Of a DNA stretch of 23,053 bases, positions 6,042 to 11,995 are shown in pieces (the first letter of the stretch is position 1; every line of letters starts with the position of its first letter). A program made the position numbers and the translations under genes. The notes beneath the pieces were generated by a model. That model was given only the letters and a program-made list of their open reading frames with translations, was not told the origin of the DNA and did not search any database. Source of the DNA: a virus; the IMG/VR virus record IMGVR_UViG_3300023292_000056, positions 1 through 23,053 of that record. One strand, 5' to 3'.

Positions 6042-6332
6042 CTATTTCTTATATGTACAATCTTTATATATCTCTAGCATATTCAAAATATAAAAGTTCT
6101 CGGCATCAATAGCTTTTTCAATATCCATATGTAATAAAATCTTGATTGCCTTAATCTTATCCGCTTGCTTCTGCAGAAATTCATCCAACCCGCAAAACTG
6201 GATTGCATCCGTTCCGTGGCCTTCAATAAAGCCAAAGTTTTTTTTGCTCAATTCGGTCATGTCATAACCAATTGAGTTGATGTTCTCTTTAATTAATGTT
6301 GCTTTTGCTTCTTTGTCGTTAAAATATGTCAT
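6042..6332 (-). CDS. Hypothetical minus-strand protein, 96 aa
   Basis: A 96-residue protein starting MTYFNDKEAKATLIKENINS, with GGAGGG six to ten bases before its ATG (6332-6330). The middle has GFIEGHGTDAIQFCGLDEFL, and the remainder is helical and Lys/Ile-rich. No known domain is recognised. Its start lies two bases from the stop of the upstream 33-aa gene, so both are probably translated from one mRNA. The N-terminal KEAKAxLIK segment resembles that of the 33-aa protein, and the DNA encoding it is part of a 27-bp near-identical direct repeat, indicating a partial duplication. Confidence 0.7.
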   Translation of the reverse strand: MTYFNDKEAKATLIKENINSIGYDMTELSKKNFGFIEGHGTDAIQFCGLDEFLQKQADKIKAIKILLHMDIEKAIDAENFYILNMLEIYKDCTYKK

Positions 6333-6427
6333 TTTTATACCCTCCCAAGTAATATATATGTTGCTATTTGTCTAGCTGTTGGTGCTGCTATGCCGTGGTT
6401 TTTAATTAATATTGCTTTTGCTTCTTT
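6288..6427. repeat. 27-bp direct repeat in the starts of two adjacent genes
   Basis: 6288-6314 and 6401-6427 are identical except for one base (G versus A at the eleventh position). Each copy encodes, on the minus strand, the KEAKAxLIK segment near the start of the 96-aa and 33-aa proteins respectively. The spacing is 113 bases. It points to duplication of a gene start. Confidence 0.7.
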
Positions 6428-6436
6428 TCTGCTCAT
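6335..6436 (-). CDS. Mini-protein, 33 aa
   Basis: The frame begins at ATG 6436-6434 on the minus strand with GGAGGTAGCAAA just upstream and ends at TAA 6337-6335. The product starts MSRKEAKAILIKNHGI and continues with APTARQIATYILLGRV; it is basic and helical, with a possible small helix-turn-helix look. Its N-terminus duplicates that of the following 96-aa protein. It could be a truncated paralogue, a leader peptide coupled to the next gene (two-base gap), or a genuine mini-protein. Confidence 0.5.
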   Translation of the reverse strand: MSRKEAKAILIKNHGIAAPTARQIATYILLGRV

Positions 6437-6463
6437 TTTGCTACCTCCATTTATTTACTACCT

Positions 6464-6526
6464 GCACGACCTCCAAATCGTGCAACGCTCAGAGCCTAAA
6501 GTCTTTTTATGGTCGCTCTGTCGACC
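6464..6526 (-). promoter_or_regulatory. Paired RNA hairpins between two minus-strand genes
   Basis: On the minus strand, GGTCG-acagag-CGACC (6526-6511) starts at the stop codon of the lipopeptide gene. GCACGA-tttggagg-TCGTGC (6483-6464) follows and displays GGAGG in its loop. Both stems are perfect. They may terminate or stabilise the lipopeptide message and separate its expression from the downstream genes. Confidence 0.45.
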
Positions 6527-6606
6527 TATTGATTATCGCAAGCCGTTAATATTGTTAATAATATCACCAGCGGCAGAATTAAAGTTGCTTTTAATAGTTT
6601 CAGCAT
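6526..6606 (-). CDS. 26-residue lipopeptide precursor
   Basis: Minus-strand ATG 6606-6604 follows AAAGGAGGTGTAA, an almost perfect RBS, and the frame ends at TAG 6528-6526. The product has a short basic N-terminus (MLKLLK), a hydrophobic core of Leu/Ile/Val, and ILTAC, a classical lipobox, at residues 19-23. Only Asp-Asn-Gln follow the cysteine. By family rules it would be lipidated and cleaved by signal peptidase II, leaving a four-residue lipopeptide and a hydrophobic signal peptide. Comparable tiny hydrophobic products act as membrane toxins, superinfection-exclusion factors or signal peptides; which of these applies is unknown. It is the first gene after a good promoter, so it should be well expressed, possibly in the lysogen. 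Confidence 0.6.
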   Translation of the reverse strand: MLKLLKATLILPLVILLTILTACDNQ

Positions 6607-6637
6607 TTACACCTCCTTTCTTCTTTATTACTATTAT

Positions 6638-6666
6638 ATTATACCACACTTTTTCACAAAATGCAA
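6638..6666 (-). promoter_or_regulatory. Promoter of the minus-strand mini-operon
   Basis: On the minus strand, TTGCAT (6666-6661), a 17-base spacer and a perfect TATAAT (6643-6638) precede the lipopeptide RBS by about 20 bases. It is divergent to the plus-strand promoter at 6861. Confidence 0.75.
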
Positions 6667-6860
6667 TACTATTTGGCAAATTATTTAATAAATATGCAAT
6701 TCTTTAGCTGTACCCAATTCCCAACCAATCAGCATAATAAAGCACCTGCAAGGTGCATAAGCCCGAACCAATAACACTTGCCCCCCCTTTGTACCCACTG
6801 ATATTTTCGGGCATATAGACCCGCTCACCTAAAAAAGTAAAATTAAACTCTTGCACCTAC
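6667..6860. promoter_or_regulatory. Divergent intergenic region with inverted repeats
   Basis: There is no gene in these 194 bases between two divergent promoters. They contain GCACCT-gca-AGGTGC (6742-6756), GCCCGAA (from about 6760) paired over 45 bases with TTCGGGC (ending about 6811), a run of seven C at 6781-6787, and another TTGCACCT at about 6851-6858 just before the rightward -35. Shared GCACCT boxes near the promoter are candidate operators for a regulator. Confidence 0.5.
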
Positions 6861-6889
6861 TTGACAAAACATAAGAGATGTGGTAAGAT
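6861..6889 (+). promoter_or_regulatory. Rightward promoter
   Basis: TTGACA (6861-6866), a 17-base spacer and TAAGAT (6884-6889). The predicted transcript start near 6896 lies just upstream of GGAGG and ATG 6912, which rules out the longer TTG-initiated frame starting at 6861. Confidence 0.65.
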
Positions 6890-6911
6890 GGAGGAAATGG
6901 AGGTAGGCATA

Positions 6912-7250
6912 ATGACGGAAACGAGAAAGCCAACGGCAGAAGATAGAGAGCTTATTATAAAGCAAGAAAGAGATATTTCAATTTGCGGAAACATAATTGC
7001 GGAAAGGATAGATGGAAAGGGTGATACCTATGGTATTTTAATTGTAGACACACCTTGGTATTCGCCAGAAAGTACTTGGGATTATTATTGCATACACCCG
7101 TACGGCAATGAATATTCATCTGGTTTTAGTGTTATTAGGATTAAGAAAGAAACTATAGTGCCATTTTCGTATGATACTTGCGAGAAAAAAGATTTTTGTT
7201 ATGACAAAGATGATGGGTGCAATTATGTTTTCAAAAAAGAAAGGAGGTAG
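6912..7250 (+). CDS. Hypothetical protein, 112 aa
   Basis: The frame is open from 6861, but the promoter occupies 6861-6889, so translation most likely starts at ATG 6912, preceded by GGAGGTAGGCATA. The product begins MTETRKPTAEDRELIIKQER, has several aromatic-rich strands (TPWYSPESTWDYYCIHPYG) and ends in a basic segment. Five cysteines are scattered along it. No family is recognised. It is the first gene of a new rightward operon leading to the terminase, with three bases between its stop and the next ATG. Confidence 0.65.
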   Translation: MTETRKPTAEDRELIIKQERDISICGNIIAERIDGKGDTYGILIVDTPWYSPESTWDYYCIHPYGNEYSSGFSVIRIKKETIVPFSYDTCEKKDFCYDKDDGCNYVFKKERR

Positions 7251-7253
7251 GAT

Positions 7254-7712
7254 ATGGAAAAGAGATTTACGATAATATGTGTAATAGGAAACAGTAAAGA
7301 GTTAGAGGGAAAGCGTAGTTTATTAGCGAATGTAGGAGATGGGGTTTTGTGTTATTTTCACACAAGCGAGGCAAAAGAGGTAGAATCGTTTATAGAATCT
7401 TTTTTTAAGCCTAACAACAATGATTTTTATTATTTAAATTTAAGTGGAGTAGAAATAGAGGTAAATAATGCAAAAGAAGCAGATTGCGAGTGGTTTTATA
7501 AAGTGATAGGTTCTACAGAAGAGGTATCTAAAGAAGAAGAAAGTGTAATAAGTGCAATAAAGGCAACGATAGATAAAAGGTTTCGAGTTATATATGAAGA
7601 ATGCAAAGATAGCAATCCAGGAATAGAGTTAAAAGCGTATGAGGATATGAGTTATATTGAGAAGAATTTCCCATTGTTAGGAGGAAATATAAAGGAGGTT
7701 AGAGTGGAATGA
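7254..7712 (+). CDS. Hypothetical protein, 152 aa
   Basis: A 152-residue acidic protein starting MEKRFTIICVIGNSKELEGK, with an AAAGGAGG RBS nine bases upstream. The N-terminal half looks like an alternating alpha/beta domain (strands TIICVIG, GVLCYFH, YYLNLSGVEIEV); the C-terminal half is Glu/Lys-rich helix. No catalytic motif is visible and I do not recognise the family. It is tightly linked to the gene upstream and overlaps the next short frame by four bases (ATGA), suggesting coupled translation. Confidence 0.65.
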   Translation: MEKRFTIICVIGNSKELEGKRSLLANVGDGVLCYFHTSEAKEVESFIESFFKPNNNDFYYLNLSGVEIEVNNAKEADCEWFYKVIGSTEEVSKEEESVISAIKATIDKRFRVIYEECKDSNPGIELKAYEDMSYIEKNFPLLGGNIKEVRVE

Positions 7713-7831
7713 AAAAGATAGTTATGCAGAGTAGGGAACTGACAGCAGAAGAGAGTGGTAGGTTGAGGAACGATGGTAGTCGGTTAATGGATAAGGATAA
7801 TGTATTACCGATATTGTCCACAAGAGTGTGA
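7709..7831 (+). CDS. Short frame, 40 aa, possibly the N-terminal half of a split gene
   Basis: ATG 7709 overlaps the TGA of the upstream gene and has AAAGGAGG about ten bases upstream, so initiation here is credible. The product begins MKKIVMQSRELTAEESGRLR and stops at TGA 7829-7831. From about residue 31 the neighbouring frame (ATG 7800) becomes the more protein-like one, with paired cysteines. The two frames may be one gene broken by a frameshift near 7800-7830, or two overlapping genes. Confidence 0.45.
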   Translation: MKKIVMQSRELTAEESGRLRNDGSRLMDKDNVLPILSTRV

Positions 7832-7958
7832 TTCAAAGATAATAGGAAAAGCTGTTGATAAAACAGTAATGCATCCGAAAATATATAACGGTAGTTATAT
7901 CAGGAAATTGGATAATCCGTTTAAGGGAGAAGAATATGACACAAAATTTGGAGGTTAG
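7800..7958 (+). CDS. Short Cys-containing frame, 52 aa, possibly the C-terminal half of a split gene
   Basis: Frame from ATG 7800 to TAG 7956-7958. The product starts MYYRYCPQECDSKIIGKAVD, with a CPxxC-like pair, and ends GEEYDTKFGG. Its RBS is poor (AAGGA two bases from the ATG), which argues that it was once reached from the 40-aa frame upstream, either by fusion or frameshift. Its last bases contain the GGAGG that serves the adenine methyltransferase. No family is recognised. Confidence 0.4.
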   Translation: MYYRYCPQECDSKIIGKAVDKTVMHPKIYNGSYIRKLDNPFKGEEYDTKFGG

Positions 7959-7959
7959 A

Positions 7960-8538
7960 ATGAGTAAAGTATATACAACACTAGGAGCAAGCAATCATAC
8001 AGACAAAGAAAGAGAATCAAACGATTTTTACGCAACAGACCCTATATCAATAGAAAAGTTGCTTGAAGTTGAAAAGCTAAACAATGATATATGGGAATGT
8101 GCGTGTGGAGAGGGACATTTAAGCGAGGTATTAAAAAAACACGAACATAGAGTTTATTCAACTGATTTAATTAATAGAGGTTATGGCATTAGTGGTATTG
8201 ATTTCTTAAACTGCAAAAACAAATACAAAGGTGATATTGTAACAAATCCACCATATAAGTATGCAAAAGAATTTGTATTAAAAGGGCTTGATTTATTAGA
8301 AGATGGTAATAAGTTATGTTTGTTTTTAAAAGTACAATTTCTTGAGGGCATAGCTAGAAAAAAAGAGATATACGATAAGTTTTCACCTAAAACAGTATAT
8401 GTATTTAGCAAAAGAGTTTTATGTGCTAAAAATGCAGATTTTGAAAGAATGAAAGCTGGAGGTGGCAGTGCAGTAGCTTATGCGTGGTATGTATGGGAAA
8501 AAGGCTATCAAGGTGAAACCGTTATAAAATGGATATAG
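7960..8538 (+). CDS. DNA N6-adenine methyltransferase (phage type)
   Basis: A 192-residue SAM-dependent methyltransferase. The N-terminus has the phage-family signature ESNDFYATDP. Motif I is ECACGEGHLSEVL (about residues 44-56), the acidic strand motif STDLINRGYG follows, and catalytic motif IV is NPPY (about residues 95-98), typical of N6-adenine or N4-cytosine enzymes. The length fits the compact solitary phage enzymes without a separate recognition domain. ATG 7960 was chosen over ATG 7936 because TTGGAGG lies five bases upstream of it. Together with the C5 methyltransferase at the left edge, this phage carries two DNA-modifying enzymes, consistent with protection from restriction. Confidence 0.88.
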   Translation: MSKVYTTLGASNHTDKERESNDFYATDPISIEKLLEVEKLNNDIWECACGEGHLSEVLKKHEHRVYSTDLINRGYGISGIDFLNCKNKYKGDIVTNPPYKYAKEFVLKGLDLLEDGNKLCLFLKVQFLEGIARKKEIYDKFSPKTVYVFSKRVLCAKNADFERMKAGGGSAVAYAWYVWEKGYQGETVIKWI

Positions 8539-8553
8539 GAGAATAGAAATAAT

Positions 8554-8925
8554 ATGACACACGAAGAAACGAGGAAAAGCAAAGAGGGTATGGTGATTAA
8601 CGGCATAACAGTGTTGCGGTTTAGTCATACGGTAAGGGAAGCCGAGCAGAGCAAGAGTTATTATGTATGTCGGTGTCACTGTGGGCGAGAGTTCGTAGTA
8701 GGTGCTAACAGGCTGTATAAAGATGTGCTAAAGAGCTGTGGTTGCATAACAGCGAAGATAGGCAAGGATAATCGAGTGCTGAAAGAGGATATGATGGGAT
8801 ATTTGCGGAAGTACCGAGCTGATGGGCTTAGTTATAGGCGGATAGGTGATAAACTGAAGTACGAGTTTGGAATAGAGGTAAGCCGAACCACGATAATGAA
8901 ACGGTGTCGTGAGATGGGGGTGTAG
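8554..8925 (+). CDS. Zinc-ribbon plus helix-turn-helix protein
   Basis: A 123-residue protein. Residues about 37-65 contain YVCRCHCGREFVV, then LKSCGC, a CxCxC...CxC zinc-ribbon seen at the N-terminus of phage AP2/HNH-associated proteins. Residues about 80-120 (LRKYRADGLSYRRIGDKL, then EVSRTTIMKRCREMGV) look like a helix-turn-helix of the resolvase or TerS type. Being directly before the large terminase, it could be the true DNA-recognition subunit of packaging, or a remnant of a homing-type DNA-binding protein, as no nuclease motif is present. The RBS is GGAGAATAGAAATA. Its G-rich codon choice resembles terL rather than the preceding methyltransferase, suggesting these two travelled together. 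Confidence 0.6.
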   Translation: MTHEETRKSKEGMVINGITVLRFSHTVREAEQSKSYYVCRCHCGREFVVGANRLYKDVLKSCGCITAKIGKDNRVLKEDMMGYLRKYRADGLSYRRIGDKLKYEFGIEVSRTTIMKRCREMGV

Positions 8926-8945
8926 ATAGCAGACTGGAAACTGGC

Positions 8946-8967
8946 TTAGAGTAGATTAGAGTAGATT
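8946..8967. repeat. Tandem 10-bp repeat before terL
   Basis: TTAGAGTAGA occurs twice in direct succession (8946-8955, 8956-8965), followed by TT. It lies in the 67-base gap between the HTH protein and the large terminase gene and may be a binding site or simple slippage. Confidence 0.5.
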
Positions 8968-8992
8968 ATATGGGATATAGGAGTAAAAAGAT

Positions 8993-11083
8993 ATGCAGAG
9001 ATTAGAAGAAATGCTAGCAGTGGTACTGAAAACGGAGAAGTACTGGAAAGAGCGAAAGAAAACTATAAGTGATAAGATGAAGAACCGAAATAACAAGCTA
9101 GTAGCAATGAAAAAAGCTAAGGCAACTCGTTATAGCATAAAGAAAGTAGAAGCGGAGTGGTTTAGTTTAAACAGAGAGTATAACGCAGTACCAGAAACAC
9201 TGGTAGTAGTACGGCATAGGCGAGATGGTCTGCGTGGAGTGATAGGGCTGATAACTGAACTGGAAACTGCTACAGCGGAGAAAGCTGAGGAGTTAAACAG
9301 CTTCGATATAGTATTGAAAAGTTACGAAATAGCAAGGATATGTGATACACTGTACAGTCGTGGAGCTGATTTAATCAAGAATGACCGTAAGTGTTTCAGT
9401 GAGCTAGCGTGTAAGTATGCGAAAACGGTAACGGAAGATTTTATTAAGTATTATTATAAAAAGAAAGTATATTTTAAAATGCTAAAGAAGATGTATCCTG
9501 ATGAAATTGGTGATGATTTATTCGCAAAAAAAATAGAACCTGCGTGGAAAGACTGTTTCGACATAAGGGCAAGGGCGTTTGATTTCGAGTGTTATATGAT
9601 AGCCTTGGAGTGGAATCGTAAGGAACAGGACAGGTTTTATTTGCCTAGAAGAGAGTGCCTAAGGAATTTGGAGGATATTAACGGGCAAAAGGTAGATTTA
9701 GTGGCTGATTATCAGGACTTATTCGATGGTAAACTTGATATACTAACAGTATCACTACCGCAACGGGTTGGAAAGTCAAGGCTGAGTTTGTTTTTTCTGT
9801 CTATGTACTGTTTCAAGAACCTGAAGAACAGCATAGTAGGGATTGGACACAGTGCAGGATTGGTTGGTACGTTTTATGAAGAGATACTAATGTATTTCAC
9901 AACACCTAAAGATTATAGAGTGTTCGAGATATTTAAAGGTCATTTGGTTGGCAAGAATAACGCCGAAAAGGGTACGATTAATATCGACAAGCAGTTGGGT
10001 ATACCTAGTTTTACTTTCAGAAGTATCGATGGTAATATCACTGGGCAGACTGATGCAAGTTTACTGAACTATGTAGATGATTTGATTAAAGACCAAAGCG
10101 AGATAATCAACAAGCGGATAGCAGATAATATATGGAGTAAGTTTAATAATCTGGTTTTAGGTAGAGCAAAACAAGACATACCACTACTGTTTGTAGGAAC
10201 ACTGTGGGGCGATAACTGTCCATTGACAAGGCTGATTGTAGAGTACAAGAACGATAACAACCCTAGGCACAGGTTTCGGCAGTTTGCGTGGTGTAATAGT
10301 AAGTTAGAATCGCAGTTCGATTATCAGTACAAGGTAGGGTTTAATACACGGCATTTCAAGAAGCTGGAACGGACAATGAAGAGAGCTGACCTAGCACTAT
10401 GGAACGCAATGTACATGGGCAAGCCGATACCAAGAGAGGGCAGACCGTTTAATATATTACAGTATTATAAAGACTTGCCAGAGGAAAAGCCTGATTTCGT
10501 GTGTGCGTTCGTTGATGTAGCGGTAGCAGAGGGCGGTGATAAGTATTCTATGCCGATAGGTAATGTGTATGAGGGAACTAAGTCGATATATATACACGAT
10601 GTAATATACAGTAATAGAGGAACAGACTATACGATACCAAGAACAGTTGATAAGATAAAACAGCATAACATAGAGAAAGTGGAGTTCGAGGAAAAAGAGG
10701 GAGCTGTCGGCAAAAAGGTTAATTTCGGTATAGCAAGCAAGGTAGATGAGTTGTTAAGGAAAGATAATTACAGATGCGATATAGGGAATCATAGCGGTTC
10801 TGGCTTGAAGTCGAAGTTATCTAGGATACTGTCTACGGCAAACGAGATACTGGGCATAGAAACTGATTTCGGTTATAAGATATATTATTTAGATGAGGAA
10901 CTAAGAGTAGGGAATATGGAGTATAACGATTTTATAGACTGCGTGCGAAATTTCAGTGAGGTAATAGTAAAGCAAGAAGATGATGCACCGGATAGTTTAA
11001 GTGGTTTGATATCGTATTGCGTAGATGGCAAGAAGAAAGGCAAGGTAGTGGTGTTGGATAAGCGGAAATGGTTGCCGTATTAA
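8993..11083 (+). CDS. terL: Terminase large subunit
   Basis: A 696-residue packaging motor. The first 200 residues are Lys/Glu-rich and helical, an unusually long extension. The ATPase domain has a Walker A-like PQRVGKSR at about 256-263 and Walker B LLNYVDD with acidic residues at about 362-363, followed by FVGTLWGD as a coupling-motif-like strand. The nuclease domain begins with FVCAFVDVAVAEGG (first metal-binding Asp at about 508) and ends with DAPDSLSGLI (Asp at about 667), typical of the RNase H-like terminase nuclease. It cuts and translocates phage DNA into procapsids at the portal. The start ATG follows ATAGGAG by eight bases. It is separated from the TerS-like gene by 3.6 kb, but abuts the zinc-ribbon/HTH gene. 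Confidence 0.93.
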   Translation: MQRLEEMLAVVLKTEKYWKERKKTISDKMKNRNNKLVAMKKAKATRYSIKKVEAEWFSLNREYNAVPETLVVVRHRRDGLRGVIGLITELETATAEKAEELNSFDIVLKSYEIARICDTLYSRGADLIKNDRKCFSELACKYAKTVTEDFIKYYYKKKVYFKMLKKMYPDEIGDDLFAKKIEPAWKDCFDIRARAFDFECYMIALEWNRKEQDRFYLPRRECLRNLEDINGQKVDLVADYQDLFDGKLDILTVSLPQRVGKSRLSLFFLSMYCFKNLKNSIVGIGHSAGLVGTFYEEILMYFTTPKDYRVFEIFKGHLVGKNNAEKGTINIDKQLGIPSFTFRSIDGNITGQTDASLLNYVDDLIKDQSEIINKRIADNIWSKFNNLVLGRAKQDIPLLFVGTLWGDNCPLTRLIVEYKNDNNPRHRFRQFAWCNSKLESQFDYQYKVGFNTRHFKKLERTMKRADLALWNAMYMGKPIPREGRPFNILQYYKDLPEEKPDFVCAFVDVAVAEGGDKYSMPIGNVYEGTKSIYIHDVIYSNRGTDYTIPRTVDKIKQHNIEKVEFEEKEGAVGKKVNFGIASKVDELLRKDNYRCDIGNHSGSGLKSKLSRILSTANEILGIETDFGYKIYYLDEELRVGNMEYNDFIDCVRNFSEVIVKQEDDAPDSLSGLISYCVDGKKKGKVVVLDKRKWLPY

Positions 11084-11134
11084 AGTAGTACGGTGAGGCG
11101 AAACGGGCTGTAATGGCGAGGATATAGGAGATTA

Positions 11135-11203
11135 GTGGTATGTAAAACGAAATCAGAATTGGATTTAACGAAGATGGAAAAACTAAAAAGGAGCAGTAAA
11201 TGA
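11135..11203 (+). CDS. Possible 22-residue peptide (GTG start)
   Basis: After terL, ATAGGAG is followed five bases later by GTG 11135, opening a frame that ends at TGA 11201-11203, overlapping the next ATG (AAATGA). The peptide is basic (about KTKSELDLTKMEKLKRSSK). It may only serve translational coupling. Apart from this, nothing is seen in 11084-11199. Confidence 0.25.
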   Translation: MVCKTKSELDLTKMEKLKRSSK

Positions 11204-11565
11204 AAAATAACGAAGTAAACATATTAGGCACTATATATAAAGTAATAAATAAAGATTATAAAAAAGAAAAAGCCTTTGTTGAACGAGGAATAGATGGATA
11301 TTGTGATGGAGTATTGCACGAAATATGTATATGTAATATGAAAACATCTCCTAACTATGAATCAGAGACTAAAGAGTTTTGCAATATTGTAGAAAAACAA
11401 ATACTAAGACATGAAATCACACACGCATTTTTAAATGAAAGCGGACTGGCAGATAGTGCGTTTGCTTATGACCGTTCTTGGGCAAAGAATGAAGAAATGA
11501 TTGACTGGATTGCAAACCAATTTCCTAAAATGGTAAAAGCAATGACAGAAATGGAGTGTTTGTAA
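11200..11565 (+). CDS. HExxH putative zinc metallopeptidase-like protein
   Basis: A 121-residue protein with ILRHEITHAFLNESGLAD at about 67-84, containing the HExxH zinc-metallopeptidase signature, and a downstream NEEMIDWIANQFPKM, whose Glu is a candidate third zinc ligand. I recall similar short proteins encoded near terminase/portal genes of Firmicutes gut phages; they resemble the IrrE/ImmA or SprT-like metallopeptidase cores. The substrate is unknown: it could cleave a head protein, a host regulator or a repressor. The start ATG has AAAGGAG ten bases upstream. The next frame begins before its stop, suggesting coupling. Confidence 0.7.
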   Translation: MKNNEVNILGTIYKVINKDYKKEKAFVERGIDGYCDGVLHEICICNMKTSPNYESETKEFCNIVEKQILRHEITHAFLNESGLADSAFAYDRSWAKNEEMIDWIANQFPKMVKAMTEMECL

Positions 11566-11786
11566 TTAGAAATAAAAAATTATATATAATAACTATATTT
11601 GAAGAGGGAAAAGAGGATAGTGATAAACTTGAATTTATCTGTACAAGCTTTAAAAAAGCAAAGCATGCTATACTAAACCATAAAAGCGGATATTGTCCTG
11701 GCAATCATTGTGTTTGCTTCCATATAAACGAGGTTATTGCAAATACAAATATAAAACATAAAATAGCGATAGAAATAACCACTTGA
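11556..11786 (+). CDS. Small Cys/His-rich protein, 76 aa
   Basis: The frame starts with GTG 11556, overlapping the end of the HExxH gene by ten bases, with only GGA directly before it, so expression probably depends on coupling. The product has an N-terminal beta-rich part (LYIITIFEEGKEDSDKLEFI) and a Cys/His cluster GYCPGNHCVCFHINE at about 47-61. Its stop TGA lies inside the -35 box of the ncRNA promoter. Family is unknown. Confidence 0.5.
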   Translation: MFVIRNKKLYIITIFEEGKEDSDKLEFICTSFKKAKHAILNHKSGYCPGNHCVCFHINEVIANTNIKHKIAIEITT

Positions 11787-11811
11787 CAGCTAAAACAAAG
11801 TATGCTATAAT
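11783..11811 (+). promoter_or_regulatory. Perfect-consensus sigma-A promoter for the ncRNA/tRNA unit
   Basis: TTGACA (11783-11788), a 17-base spacer and TATAAT (11806-11811), with TGC directly before the -10 box (extended -10). It is as strong as such promoters get, and no coding frame with an RBS follows before the terminator at 11996-12027. Confidence 0.9.
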
Positions 11812-11817
11812 AATAAA

Positions 11818-11913
11818 CATAAATAACTTGTGTTACTGCTTAGGTATCGCTACGGCAAGGCTACGGCAGTAACAACCATACAGGCAAAAGCGGTGTTTCA
11901 CAGCCATATAAAT
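11818..11913 (+). ncRNA. Structured leader RNA upstream of the tRNA
   Basis: The predicted transcript starts near 11818. TGTTACTGC (11831-11839) pairs perfectly with GCAGTAACA (11866-11874) and is followed at once by ACCA (11875-11878), like a tRNA acceptor end on a minihelix. The loop contains GCTACGGCA twice (11849-11857, 11860-11868). A smaller GTG-TTT-CAC hairpin lies at about 11893-11901. No RBS or start codon leads to a frame. It may be a processed 5' fragment, a degenerate second tRNA-like element, or a functional small RNA. Confidence 0.55.
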
Positions 11914-11988
11914 TGCGTGGTATAACAGTGGCAGTTCGTTGGGTTCATAACCCAAAGGTCATCGATTCAAATCCGATTCCCGCTACCA
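11914..11988 (+). tRNA. tRNA(CAT) with initiator (fMet)-type features
   Basis: All arm and loop lengths are canonical: acceptor 11914-11920, D-arm 11923-11937, anticodon arm 11939-11955 with CAT at 11946-11948, variable AGGTC, T-loop TTCAAAT (11966-11972), acceptor 11978-11984, A73 and an encoded CCA. Three initiator hallmarks are visible: no Watson-Crick pair at 1:72 (T-T), A11:T24 in the D-stem, and three G:C pairs (GGG/CCC) closing the anticodon loop. Mismatches at 5:68, 10:25 and 53:61 suggest decay or a specialised molecule. It belongs to its own short transcription unit. Confidence 0.75.
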
Positions 11989-11995
11989 AATAATT

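Noticed and set aside
6390-6707. Plus-strand hydrophobic 105-codon frame
   Set aside because: It is antisense to the minus-strand operon and its promoter and lacks an RBS; a shadow frame.
9015-9024. AGTGGTAC box inside terL
   Set aside because: A single isolated copy in coding sequence; probably chance and not part of the iteron cluster.
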